DNA of 64,000 nucleotides from Bradyrhizobium sp. MOS002 (GTDB taxonomy: Bacteria > Pseudomonadota > Alphaproteobacteria > Rhizobiales > Xanthobacteraceae), in contig NZ_PYFX01000004.1 in NCBI RefSeq assembly GCF_003020115.1, positions 310,001-374,000 of the forward strand, written 5' to 3'. Each line of letters begins with the position of its first letter. The stretch's first letter is position 1. The position numbers and the translations under genes are program-made. Below the pieces are notes generated by a model. That model was not told the origin of the DNA and ran no database searches. It saw only the letters and a program-made list of their open reading frames with translations. This document shows positions 16,240 through 25,038 of the stretch, piece after piece.

Positions 16240-16885
16240 ATGTCCGCGCCCATTCATGTCACCTACCTGTTCGACCCGCTCTGCGGCTGGTGCTACGGCG
16301 CCGCCGCGCTGCTCGAACAGCTTCGTGGCCCGACCGGATTTCGCTGTCGAACTTGCGCCGACAGGCCTGTTCGCCGGCGAGGGCGCGCGTCCGATGGACG
16401 ACGGCTTTGCCGCTTATGCCTGGACCAACGACCAGCGGATTTCGCGTTTGAGCGGCCAGCCCTTCAGCGAAGCCTATCGCCGCGATGTGCTGGGCGACCG
16501 CACCCGCCTGTTCGATTCCGGCCCGGCAACATTGGCGCTCACGGCTGTTGCGCTCACGGCGCCTGATCGGGAGTTCGCGGCCCTGAAGGCGTTCCAGCTC
16601 GTCCGCTATGTCGAGGGCCGCGACAGCACGGACATGTCCGTCCTGTCGGACGTGCTGCGCGCAATGAATTTGCCGGAGGTTGCCGCGCGCCTGGCGACGC
16701 CGGACACCGCATTGATCGTCGCTTACCGCGCACGCCTCGAGGCCGCGCGTGCCGAGATGCGCCGGTTCGGCGCCAACGGCGTCCCGGCCTTGATCGTCGG
16801 GACGGGCCATGATCGCCGCCTCGTGCAGGCGAGCGCGCTGTTCGGCAGCCTGGACGTCCTCGTCGACGGACTGAAGGCGGCCTGA
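16240..16885 (+). pseudogene. DsbA-family thioredoxin-fold protein, frameshifted
   Basis: The frame from ATG 16240 (AAGGAG ribosome-binding site) encodes MSAPIHVTYLFDPLCGWCYG, the start of DsbA/FrnE-like proteins with a CGWC redox motif. It stays meaningful to LLEQLR at 16326. The following residues ARPDFAVELAPTGLFAGEG and the rest of the domain, ending SALFGSLDVLVDGLKAA, lie in the next frame. An extra base at about 16327 (GTGGCC instead of GTGCC) accounts for the shift. The repaired protein would be about 215 residues, normal for the family. As given, the active site and the body of the fold are in separate frames. It may be inactivation or a sequencing error. Confidence 0.8.
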
Positions 16886-16957
16886 GCGCAGCGGTCAACG
16901 GCGACCGAACCATCCAGCTTGAATTTCACGATCGCAGACCAGCACCAGGAGACCAAC

Positions 16958-17853
16958 ATGCTGACAAGGAGAACCATCATGAAAACCACTCTCGCCGCGG
17001 GCGCAGCCGCCATCTTCGCACCCGCAGGCCTCGGCCATGCCGCCGGCGGGCGACCTGGAAGCATTTCCCGGCCGGACAGAACGGCTTCTTCCGGGCTCCC
17101 GTTCTGGTGTCCGGGCCGAGCGAAGCCGTGCTGATCGATGGCGGCTTCACGCTGCCCGATGGCAAGGCTGTCGCTGACGCCATCAAGGCAACCGGCAAGA
17201 AGCTCACCACCATCTACATCAGCCAGTCGGACCCGGATTATTACTTCAGCCTCGGCGCCATCAAGGCAGCCTTTCCGGACGCTCGCGTGCTCGCTGCGCC
17301 CGCGACATTGGCGGCCATTAACGCCAGCGTCGAAAAGAAGCTTGCCGTCTGGGGGCCGCAGCTCAAGGCGAACGGTCCGCAGGTGCTGGCCGACGTGGTC
17401 ATCCTCGAAGCGTTCGACGGCAACACGCTCAGCGTGGACGGCGAGACCATCGAGATCGTCAGCGCCGACGGGCTGGTCAACCGGCGCTATCAGTTCGTGC
17501 CCTCGCTCAACGCGGTGTTCGGCGGCGTGCTGATCTTCTCGGGCGTCCATGTCTGGACCGCCGACACGCCGACCAAGGAGCAGCGCGCCGCGTGGATCGC
17601 CAATCTCGAAAAGATCGCGGCGCGCAAGCCGGCGATCGTCGTGCCCGGCCATTTGTCGGTGGATGCAAAGACCGACCTGTCGGGTGTCGAGCACACGATC
17701 GCCTACCTCAAGGCGTTCGACGAAGAGCTGGCCAAGGCCAAGGATTCCGCCGCGCTCAAGGCCGCGCTGGAGGCGCGCTTCCCCGGCCTCGGCATGGGCG
17801 TTGCGCTCGACATCGGCGCCAAGGTCGCCACCGGCGAGATGAAGTGGGGCTGA
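16958..17853 (+). pseudogene. MBL-fold metallo-hydrolase with Tat-like signal peptide, frameshifted
   Basis: The frame from ATG 16958 encodes MLTRRTIMKTTLAAGAAAIF, a twin-arginine-type leader (TRRTIMK) ending near GLGHAAG. It runs into nonsense and stops at 17134. The mature domain continues one frame away, from ATWKHFPAGQNG through SGPSEAVLIDGGFTLPDGKA, TTIYISQSDPDYYFSLGAIK and VVPGHLSVDAKT to KWG at 17853. One G missing from the G-run at 17048-17050 explains it. The protein resembles Vmh/MBL-fold enzymes of rhizobia. The first zinc motif reads SQSDPDYY rather than HxHxDH, as in related family members, so the activity is uncertain. It lies between the DsbA-like and NTF2-like genes. Confidence 0.8.
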
Positions 17854-17854
17854 G

Positions 17855-18259
17855 ATGGGTGGCAACCTCGACCTGATCCGCGCCACCTACGAGGGATCGT
17901 CGTCGGAAGAGAACGGCCGCAACCTGTTGGCCGCTCTCGCCCCCGATGCTGCGTGGACCGAAGCGGAAGGGTTTCCGTACGCGGGCACCTATGTCGGACC
18001 TGACGCGATCATATCAGGCGTGTTCCGGCGTCTCGCCACAGAATGGACCGGCTACCGCGCCGACGTTCACACCTATCTCGAAGACGGCGACCGCGTCGCC
18101 GCCTTCGGCGTCTACTCCGGGACCTACAAGGCGACGGGCAAATCCATGCGCGCCAATTTCGCGCATCTCTATCTGGTGAAGAACGGCAAGATCGCCAGCA
18201 TGACGCAATATGTCGACACCGCGATGGTGCAAAAGGCGCTGCAGCCTGCCGGCCTGTAA
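17855..18259 (+). CDS. NTF2-like (SnoaL-type) protein
   Basis: The 134-residue product has a helical start (LDLIRATYEGSSSEENGRNLLAAL), then DAAWTEAEGFPYAGTYVGPDAI and RVAAFGVYSGTYKATGKSMRANFAHLYLVKNGKIASMTQYVD. These are the hallmarks of the ketosteroid isomerase-like NTF2 superfamily. It starts one base after the MBL-fold stop (TGAGATG), so it is translated from the same message. The two genes upstream carry frameshifts while this one is intact. Ligand and reaction unknown. Confidence 0.82.
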   Translation: MGGNLDLIRATYEGSSSEENGRNLLAALAPDAAWTEAEGFPYAGTYVGPDAIISGVFRRLATEWTGYRADVHTYLEDGDRVAAFGVYSGTYKATGKSMRANFAHLYLVKNGKIASMTQYVDTAMVQKALQPAGL

Positions 18260-18495
18260 GACCTCGCTTGAATGCTCTCGCCCCGTGCCCAATCGCCGCA
18301 CCTTCGGTGTGAAGCATCTCACACGCACGCTTGCGTCAATGCTGCGATAAAGTACCTGTTGTGATTGTAGGCGGTGATTAGACTTGATCGATGGTCCCGC
18401 CACCACTTCAGCTTGAAATGAGCTGCACACGCCAGAACGGCATGTTGAAATAGCGTTCGATCGGCCATCCGGCCGATGCGAGCTATGGAGACACT

Positions 18496-18792
18496 ATGGC
18501 TGACAAACACGAACAGAGCATGGTTGGTACGTGGACAAAAACCACGGCTTCTGTGTGTGCGGACAAATATCCCGCCACTCTCACATTCTCGACCGGCACC
18601 TACCGCGGCATGCGCGGTGAAGGGCAGGGCATGGTGTGGTGGGACGCGGGAATCTACCGTCTCGAAGACCCCGACACACTCGTCGTCGGGACGGCGACTG
18701 ATGAACTTGTGACGTATCGCATTTCACTCAAGGCCGACCGATTTGAGTTTACGGATTCCGAGGGCTGTGTCGTGACCTATCGGCGCGCGTAG
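18496..18792 (+). CDS. Small hypothetical protein (predicted beta-barrel)
   Basis: The 98-residue product has no signal peptide. It consists of short alternating strands (VGTWTKTT, ATLTFSTGTYRGM, GMVWWDAGIYRLEDPDTLVVGT, LVTYRISLKADRFEFTDSEGC, VVTYRRA), suggesting a small lipocalin-like or beta-sandwich fold. GGAG about ten bases upstream of ATG 18496 supports translation. Two cysteines are present (CADKYP and EGCVV). It precedes the metzincin-like gene on the same strand by about 100 bp, so the two may be co-transcribed. I do not recognise the family. Confidence 0.6.
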   Translation: MADKHEQSMVGTWTKTTASVCADKYPATLTFSTGTYRGMRGEGQGMVWWDAGIYRLEDPDTLVVGTATDELVTYRISLKADRFEFTDSEGCVVTYRRA

Positions 18793-18894
18793 GACTGCGC
18801 ACGCCACAGCTGACTGAGATAACGCGGGTGTACCCGCGAACGAGCCCGATGCTGACGTCGATCGCCTCACCATTTCAACGAGGGAGAAGACGAC

Positions 18895-21171
18895 ATGTGC
18901 AACTGCTCAGAGCATGAATCCAGTGGAAGCCTTGCCAAGATGACCGGCGCATCGGTCGAGCCAGCCATGAAGCCGCTCGTGCCGCTGTCGCGCCAGATCA
19001 GCATCGGCGATGACGAGTCCGGCGACGAGCCGGCCGCGACCGACCTGAAGCCTTTTCCGCCGTTCAGGCTGTGCAAGCTCGACTTCCGTGAAGGCTGCTA
19101 CCAGATCAACTTCAGGCCGACGGCCAGCCTCGTGTCGTTCGAAGGCACGCTGCGCGTCGATCGCTCGGCGCCCGACGGCGGCGCGGACCATTTGATCGTC
19201 AGCGGCGATCTCTACTCGAAGCGGCCAGTGATCGGTCCGATCCCCCATCCGTTGCCGCCCGTGGGGAACAAGGACGGAGATGAAGCGGCAGCGGACGCGG
19301 GCCTGACGAGCCTCGCCGGTTCGCTCAGCGCGGTCGATGAGCCTGCTATTCCATTCCCGATCCGCAGGCCGAGGATCCCGATTTTCCCCCGCGCGCGCTA
19401 TCATTCCTATCTCAGGGTGACCAGTGTGTCCGCGCCGGTGGCGGTGCCGTTCCCCAGGAAGTGCGAGCTCTCGATCACCGCCGAGCAGTTCAATTACACG
19501 CAGCCGCCGGCCGGCCAGTTCAAGGGCACGTTCCCGGCGTCGCCGTCGCGCACCGTGACGATGAAGCTTTCAAAAGTGGCGGCGCCGTTTCCGTTCTCCC
19601 TGACCGGCGGGCCGTTCTACGAGGGCCGGCTGTTCGAGGGTGGCGTGGACAAGGGCAGCATCACGCTGGCCTGGGTGTCGAAATTCTTCCGGCGCTGCAC
19701 GCTGGAAATCGACACGCTGGTGGGAGCCGTGCGACCCGCACCGGTGCCCGATGGCGCCGGCGGCACGGAGTTCTTCGACACGGTCTTTGCGAAAACCGGC
19801 TGGCAGCTGACGGTGGTTCAGGACCAGCTCAACATCCCGGTGCCATCAGGCGTGGTGGCGACCAACTGCTGGAGCTCGGCGGATTTGCACGCACTGATGA
19901 CCAATGTGCGCAATCCGGCGACGAATCTCGACACTGAATGGCGCGTGCACATGATCGTCGTGCCCGCCAAGCTCGGATGCTCGCGCGGCATCATGTACGA
20001 CCAGATCGGCGTTCCCCGCGAAGGCTGCGCCAGCTTCTCCGATGACGGCTATCCCACCTCGGACTCCTCGAACTTCGGCCTCGCCGCGAACAGGAAGCAG
20101 CGCGACGTGCCGCGTGCTTTCCTGCGCAGCGCGACCCACGAGCTGACGCATACCCTGAACCAGATCCACCAGGAGCAGGAAACCGCGGCCGACAATTCGA
20201 TCATGACCACGACGCCGAGCGTGGCGGACGTGCTCGGCGGTCCCGCGACCGGTGAACCCGGCGTGTTCCCGGATCAGATCAAGCTCGCGCACAACACCAA
20301 CGTTCGTCATCACCTCAACCACATGCCGGACCCGGTCATCCGTCCGGGCGGATGGCCGTTCGCAAGCTGGTTCCCGACCGGTGCGCCGCAAGCCGCGGAC
20401 CGGCACGACTTCGACGCTTCGGAGTTGGCACTGACGGTGACGGCCACAACCGATCGCGTTGCGCTCGGTCAGCCGCTGGATCTGTCGTGGACGATGACGA
20501 ATACCAGCGGCGTGTCGCTGCGCGCGCCGAACGACGTCAGCACCGAAGCCTTGTTCGCTTCGATCACCGTTACGGATGCGGAGGGCCGCGAGCGTCCGGT
20601 CAGGCCCTTTGTCATCCTGTGCGAGCACGCGAAACTGAGCGAGCTCGAGGCCGGCAAGAGCGTCGAGGCTTCGGCGAAAGTGTTCTGGAGCACGGCGGGC
20701 TTTGCCTTCGAACGGCCGGGCCGATACCGCGTCGACGTCGCGGTGTCGTGGTCGGCGCAGGGCGTCATGGTTGGCGTGCAGTCGGGCATCGACGTGTTCG
20801 TCGACTATCCGACCAGCGCTGGCGACAACCATTCGGCCAACCTCGTGCTGCATCCCGAGGTCGGCACCTGGGTGGCGCTCGGCGGCGAGGCCTATCACCT
20901 CGGTGAGGCGTGCCGCCGATTGCAGGCGCTCAGCCAGACCGCGGCGCCGGCAGGCGCGCGGGCGATGGCTGTCGCGGGCGACGGTGCGGCCGCGCCGCGT
21001 GTGCTCGACGGCTTCGCGGACATGCTGCCGGACCGCGCCAAGCTCGCCAGATTGCGTCCCGAGTTGACCGCTGGCGCAGGCGGCGGTGCGGAACGCGGGC
21101 CGGCGCGAACCGCGGCGCCAGGACGCAAGCGCGCGGCGAAGGCCAAGCGTGGCACCGCGCGAAAGAGGTAA
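18895..21171 (+). CDS. Metzincin-like metalloprotease-domain protein, otherwise unrecognised
   Basis: The 758-residue protein contains HELTHTLNQIH at residues 415-425, matching HExxHxxxxxH, with the family's usual Gly replaced by Asn. SIMTTT follows soon after, resembling a Met-turn. Both point to a zinc metalloprotease. Residues 1-330 are beta-rich with several Cys (MCNCSEH start, CKLDFREGC) and Pro-rich linkers. Residues 500-640 look like one Ig-like strand domain (TVTATTDRVALGQPLDLSWTM), and the last 30 residues are Ala/Arg/Lys-rich (GRKRAAKAKRGTARKR). No signal peptide or lipobox is visible. AGGGAGAAG precedes ATG 18895. The protease call is from the motif only; target and location are unknown. 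Confidence 0.6.
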   Translation: MCNCSEHESSGSLAKMTGASVEPAMKPLVPLSRQISIGDDESGDEPAATDLKPFPPFRLCKLDFREGCYQINFRPTASLVSFEGTLRVDRSAPDGGADHLIVSGDLYSKRPVIGPIPHPLPPVGNKDGDEAAADAGLTSLAGSLSAVDEPAIPFPIRRPRIPIFPRARYHSYLRVTSVSAPVAVPFPRKCELSITAEQFNYTQPPAGQFKGTFPASPSRTVTMKLSKVAAPFPFSLTGGPFYEGRLFEGGVDKGSITLAWVSKFFRRCTLEIDTLVGAVRPAPVPDGAGGTEFFDTVFAKTGWQLTVVQDQLNIPVPSGVVATNCWSSADLHALMTNVRNPATNLDTEWRVHMIVVPAKLGCSRGIMYDQIGVPREGCASFSDDGYPTSDSSNFGLAANRKQRDVPRAFLRSATHELTHTLNQIHQEQETAADNSIMTTTPSVADVLGGPATGEPGVFPDQIKLAHNTNVRHHLNHMPDPVIRPGGWPFASWFPTGAPQAADRHDFDASELALTVTATTDRVALGQPLDLSWTMTNTSGVSLRAPNDVSTEALFASITVTDAEGRERPVRPFVILCEHAKLSELEAGKSVEASAKVFWSTAGFAFERPGRYRVDVAVSWSAQGVMVGVQSGIDVFVDYPTSAGDNHSANLVLHPEVGTWVALGGEAYHLGEACRRLQALSQTAAPAGARAMAVAGDGAAAPRVLDGFADMLPDRAKLARLRPELTAGAGGGAERGPARTAAPGRKRAAKAKRGTARKR

Positions 21172-21189
21172 CGTTCCCCGAAGCCCGGC

Positions 21190-21217
21190 GAAGACGGTCG
21201 GTGTCATGGGCGACGGC
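21190..21217 (+). other. Short guaA-like fragment
   Basis: 26 of 28 bases match guaA 4887-4914 (the codons for KTVGVMGDG), in the same orientation as guaA. The two differences fall at third codon positions. Similarity stops abruptly on the right side. It lies in the 200-bp gap after the metzincin-like gene. It is probably a scrap from an earlier duplication of the guaA region, though it is short. Confidence 0.45.
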
Positions 21218-21249
21218 GGATTTGCGCCAGTTCCGCTTGAATCGCGTAG

Positions 21250-21277
21250 GATGGGTTTCGCTGCAGCGAAACCCATC
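21250..21277. repeat. Perfect 28-bp palindrome
   Basis: The arms GATGGGTTTCGCTG and CAGCGAAACCCATC are exact inverse complements with no loop. The pattern (GGATGGG...CCCATC) is a recurrent intergenic palindrome type in this kind of genome. It lies between the guaA-like scrap and the AraC-type gene, with no coding potential. Confidence 0.7.
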
Positions 21278-21371
21278 TCGCTGATCGACGGGACCCACGC
21301 CAAACCGCAAGATCTGTCGAGCGTGTCATGGCCGTCAGCGACTAGATGGAGCCGCCACGGAGGATGCGACG

Positions 21372-22252
21372 ATGAAGGCGGCGCTGCAAAACTATCAGGA
21401 CCGGATGCGGCGGGTGCTGGATCATATCGACCGGCATCTCGACGGTGATCTGGATCTGGACACGGTGAGTGCTGTTGCGGCCTTCTCAAAATTTCATTTC
21501 CACCGGCAGTTCTCGGCGACCTTCGGGTTATCAGTGCATCGCTATGTCCAGCTGGCCCGCATGAAGCGCGCTTCGCATCAGCTGGCCTATACGGACGCAC
21601 TTGATGTCACGGAGATTGCGATAGATGCCGGTTACGAGGCACCGGATGCCTTCGCCCGCGCCTTTCGGCAACGGTTCGGGCAATCGCCGTCGTCGTTCCG
21701 GAAATCTCCCGACTGGGAGCCGTGGCTTGCGGCCTTGGGGCCTCTCGACAATGCGAGGAGCAAGCTCATGCAGAAGACCTTTACCACCGACGACGTGACG
21801 ATCCGCGATGTGCAGCCCACCAAGGTGGCGATCATGGAGCATCGGGGAAGCCCTGAGACACTTGGTGACACGATCCGGCGGTTCATCGCGTGGCGCAGGG
21901 CCGCCGGCCTGCACCCCAGGACAAATCCCACCTTCACTGTCTGGCATTCCGAGGGGCGTCCGGCGCAGCAGGACGAATACAGCATCGACCTTTGCGTCGG
22001 CACCGACCAACCGATCGAGGCGAATGACGAAGCGATCAAGGCCGGCGAGATTCCCGGCGGGCGCTGCGCGGTGCTGCGTGTCGTCGGTTACACCGACAAT
22101 CTGGAGCCCGCCGCGCTCTATCTTTATCGCGACTGGCTTCCCGCCAGCGGCGAGGAAGCGCGCGACTTCCCGATCTATTGCCAGCGGCTGAGCTGTTTCC
22201 GGAGGTGCCGGAGCACGAGACGATCGCGGACGTTTTCTTGCCGCTGAAATAA
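21372..22252 (+). pseudogene. AraC-family regulator with GyrI-like ligand-binding domain, C-terminal frameshift
   Basis: Residues 1-110 form an AraC DNA-binding domain with two helix-turn-helices (LDTVSAVAAFSKFHFHRQFS and DVTEIAIDAGYEAPDAFARAFRQRFG). Residues 135 onward are a GyrI-like/SOUL-type effector domain (VTIRDVQPTKVAIMEHRGSP). This architecture is that of Rob/SoxS-like multidrug or stress regulators. At about 22193 one base is missing: the frame given ends in SCFRRCRSTRR at 22247, while the next frame gives LFPEVPEHETIADVFLPLK with stop at 22250-22252, the usual end of GyrI-like domains. Only the last ~20 residues are affected, so it could be partly functional or a sequencing error. 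Confidence 0.8.
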
Positions 22253-22343
22253 CCCCTGGCGGCGGCCCAACTCGGGAAACGGGTGGCAGCTCGCGGGGGC
22301 CTGATGTCTTGTTCGCTTGTTTTGACATCAGGAGAATCTCGCG

Positions 22344-23102
22344 GTGGAACTGGCAAACAAAACGATCATCATAACCGGCGCCAGCAGCGGTATCGGTGCT
22401 GCCGCGGCGTCGCTGCTCGCGTCCGAAGGCGCCGATGTGGTGCTTGGGGCGCGTCGCGCTCCCGAGCTGCAGGCCGTTGTTGCAAGCATCCAGAGCGCCG
22501 GAGGCCGCGCGACTTTCCTCGCGGGCGACGTTCGGGACACCGGCTATGCAGCCCGCCTTGTCGAGCACGCCGTCACAACCTTCGGAAAGCTCGACGGCGC
22601 CTTTGACAACGCCGGCATCGTCGGCGACATGACGCCGGTCCCCGAGATGAGAGTCGAAAACTGGACCGATGTGCTTACGGTGAATCTCACCTCGGCGTTC
22701 CTCAGCGCGAGGGCGCAGATCCCGGCACTGCGCAAGCAGGGCGGCGGTTCGATCGTTTTTACCTCGTCTTTCGTTGGCTTCAGCAACGGGGGGATGCCGG
22801 GGATGGCAGCGTACGCAGCCTCAAAGGCAGGACTGATCGGCCTGGCTCAATCCCTGGGCGCCGAGCATGCAGCCGAAGGCATTCGCGTCAACGCGCTTCT
22901 GCCTGGAGGAACCATCACCCCGGCCGCAGGCGAAGGAAATCCCGACGCCCTGAATTTCATCGCCGGGCTTCACCCGATGAAGCGCATGGCCAGTCCCAAG
23001 GAGATCGCGCAGGCGGCCGTTTTTCTCCTGAGCGACCGAGCCTCGTTCATGACGGGCAGCCCCATGACGGTTGACGGCGGCATGTCGGTGCGCCTGACCT
23101 GA
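22344..23102 (+). CDS. SDR family oxidoreductase
   Basis: The 252-residue classical SDR has TGASSGIG at residues 11-18, FDNAGIVG (NNAG equivalent), IVFTSSFVG with the catalytic Ser, YAASK and LPGGTITPA, and ends MTVDGGMSVRLT. GARR after strand 2 suggests NADP(H). It follows the AraC/GyrI regulator on the same strand with a 91-bp gap and could be its target. It is separate from the SDR pair at 11688-13225, and the substrate is unknown. Confidence 0.9.
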   Translation: MELANKTIIITGASSGIGAAAASLLASEGADVVLGARRAPELQAVVASIQSAGGRATFLAGDVRDTGYAARLVEHAVTTFGKLDGAFDNAGIVGDMTPVPEMRVENWTDVLTVNLTSAFLSARAQIPALRKQGGGSIVFTSSFVGFSNGGMPGMAAYAASKAGLIGLAQSLGAEHAAEGIRVNALLPGGTITPAAGEGNPDALNFIAGLHPMKRMASPKEIAQAAVFLLSDRASFMTGSPMTVDGGMSVRLT

Positions 23103-23188
23103 CGACGAAGTCGACTGGCTGGATCGACGGGGCTCTGCGCCGTCGATCAGCCCAGTTCATAGCGGGGTGCGGTGCGCGAGAGCCTGCC

Positions 23189-23539
23189 TCACCCGCGCGC
23201 CTCCTGCCAGTGCGGATAGGTGACATAGGCGGTGACGGCGCCTTGCTCATGCGAGCGAATGGTGACCTGCGTGCCCTTGGGCATGTGGACGATCTCGCCC
23301 GGACCGGCGGTGACGGTGCTCCCTTCGCTCGACACCGACAGCGTCCCTTCGAGGACGATCATGACGTCGTCCACGGCGAGCTTCTCGTCGATGCTCTGGT
23401 TGGGGGCGTAGCGGCCGTAGCCGATGGTGATCGGCGCCCCGTGGCGCTGGTCGACCACATTGCCGGCGAACACCTCTCCATCCTGTCCGGGCGAGCGCTC
23501 GAACGTTGTGTCGGCAATGGCAAACTTGCGAACTTTCAT
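23189..23539 (-). CDS. Cupin-domain protein (EutQ-like)
   Basis: The 116-residue single-domain cupin has DQRHGAPITIGYGRYAPNQS leading into DDVMIVLEGTLSV (cupin motif 1) and GPGEIVHMPKGTQVTIRSHEQG (motif 2 with a metal-type His). The pattern, with an acidic YxPxxS segment and VMIVLEG, resembles ethanolamine-utilisation EutQ-like cupins, but no eut genes are present. It is convergent with the SDR gene upstream and divergent from the serine hydrolase at 23767. Function unknown. Confidence 0.75.
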   Translation of the reverse strand: MKVRKFAIADTTFERSPGQDGEVFAGNVVDQRHGAPITIGYGRYAPNQSIDEKLAVDDVMIVLEGTLSVSSEGSTVTAGPGEIVHMPKGTQVTIRSHEQGAVTAYVTYPHWQEARG

Positions 23540-23766
23540 GGGTTTCCATCCGTCTTGCGGCCGGTTGGCCGGGTGGGGATGATAAACGCCCCAAGCAGGT
23601 GTTTTGTTCAGCGAGCTTGCGGGGCCGTTTGACAGCGTTGAAGACGGGCCGCGCGCAGGAGACGGTCAGTGCCAAGCGCACGACGACGGTCACCTCGGCG
23701 CAAACACCGGATGTTCGCCACTCATCTCCGTGATACGAAATCTCCGTCGTTCGCTTCCGGAGCCCA

Positions 23767-25032
23767 ATGTTCATGTCCGCCGTCATCGCCCCGACTCAGT
23801 CGCCCGCAACCGCCACCGAAACCGATCCCGAAACCTTCGGCTGGATGAAGGGCTTCCCGCCGGCACCGGACCGCACCATCAGCTTCCAGAACGGCTCGTT
23901 CCGCAGCTTTCCCGAGCTGCGCTGGGCATGGAGCAACATCCGCCAGCTGGTGCCGACCGTGAACGTCTGGCGCGGGGCGGGGCCTGCATCGGTGCTGCCT
24001 CGGCAAGACCATGACATCGGCGCGTCGGCCTCGACCACGATGGACGGCCGGCCCATGACGTTCGCGAAGATGCTCGAGGAGACCTATGCCGACGGCATCG
24101 TCGTGCTGCATCGGGGCAAGCTGATCTATGAGCGCTATTTCGGCGCGTTGAAGGCGCACAAGCCGCATATCGCGATGTCGGTGACGAAGTCGTTCACGGG
24201 CGTGCTCGCCGGCATTCTGGTCGCCGAGGGCAAGATCGATCCGCAGGCGCCTGTCACGGAGTATGTGCCGGAGCTGAAGGCCAGCGCCTTCGGCGATGCG
24301 CGCGTGCACGAGGCCATGGATATGACCACTGGGCTCGCATACACCGAAGTCTACACCGACAAAAATTCCGCGGTGTGGGGATTGCGGCGGGCGAACGGCA
24401 TGGCGCCGATCGAGCCGGGCTATGACGGCGCGACCAATATTTTCGATTTCCTCGTCGCGCAGAAGAAGCAGGGCGAGCACGGCAAGGCCTTTGCATACAA
24501 GACCGTCAATTCCGATGTGCTGGCCTGGATCATCAGGCGCGCGAGCGGCGTGACGCTGTCCGACTTTCTCTCGGAACGCATCTGGACTCGGATCGGCGCG
24601 GAGGAGGACGCGCATTACCACGTCGATCGCATCGGCACCGAAAGCGGCGGTGGTGGCCTCTCCACTACCTTGCGCGATCTCGCCCGCTTCGGCGAGACCA
24701 TGCGCAATCACGGCCGCTTCAACGGCCGGCAGATCGTGCCTTCATCCGTCGTCGAGGACATCGCGCGCGGCGGCGATCCCGAGAAATTCAAGCCGGCCGG
24801 CTACACCACGTTGCCCGGTGCGTCCTATCGCAATCAATGGTGGGTCACGCACAACGCCCACGGCGCCTACATGGCGCGCGGCGTTCACGGCCAGGGCATC
24901 TACATCGATCCGAAAGCCGAGATTGTGATCGCACGCTACGCCTCGCACCCCGCAGCGGGCAACGCCGCCAATGATCCCGTGACGCTGCCGGCCTACATGG
25001 CGCTGGCGAAGGAGCTGATGGCGGGCGGGTGA
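23767..25032 (+). CDS. Serine hydrolase (class C beta-lactamase/6-aminohexanoate-dimer hydrolase-like)
   Basis: The 421-residue protein has the nucleophile motif SVTK (Ser138, Lys141) and the Tyr motif in YKTVNSDVLAWIIRRASG. A GGGG loop followed by STTLRDLARFGETMRNHGRF is typical of EstB/NylB-like hydrolases. No signal peptide is evident, so it is probably cytoplasmic. Two ATGs (23767, 23773) are possible, and GGAG at about 23759 serves either. Members hydrolyse esters or linear amides; the substrate here is unknown. Another family member is at 38180-39364. It converges with the carboxylesterase gene, with only 6 bp between the stops. Confidence 0.9.
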   Translation: MFMSAVIAPTQSPATATETDPETFGWMKGFPPAPDRTISFQNGSFRSFPELRWAWSNIRQLVPTVNVWRGAGPASVLPRQDHDIGASASTTMDGRPMTFAKMLEETYADGIVVLHRGKLIYERYFGALKAHKPHIAMSVTKSFTGVLAGILVAEGKIDPQAPVTEYVPELKASAFGDARVHEAMDMTTGLAYTEVYTDKNSAVWGLRRANGMAPIEPGYDGATNIFDFLVAQKKQGEHGKAFAYKTVNSDVLAWIIRRASGVTLSDFLSERIWTRIGAEEDAHYHVDRIGTESGGGGLSTTLRDLARFGETMRNHGRFNGRQIVPSSVVEDIARGGDPEKFKPAGYTTLPGASYRNQWWVTHNAHGAYMARGVHGQGIYIDPKAEIVIARYASHPAAGNAANDPVTLPAYMALAKELMAGG

Positions 25033-25038
25033 GGCCGC

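Noticed and set aside
16174..16566. Separate small gene in the first frame of the DsbA-like region
   Set aside because: Its product becomes meaningless after about residue 29 of the DsbA reading (after LLEQLR), where the neighbouring frame continues the domain. It is the 5' half of a frameshifted gene.
19846..21600. 584-residue minus-strand open frame opposite the metzincin-like gene
   Set aside because: Arg/Gly/Ala-rich shadow with no domain and no start signal; the plus strand has a good ribosome-binding site and a protease motif.
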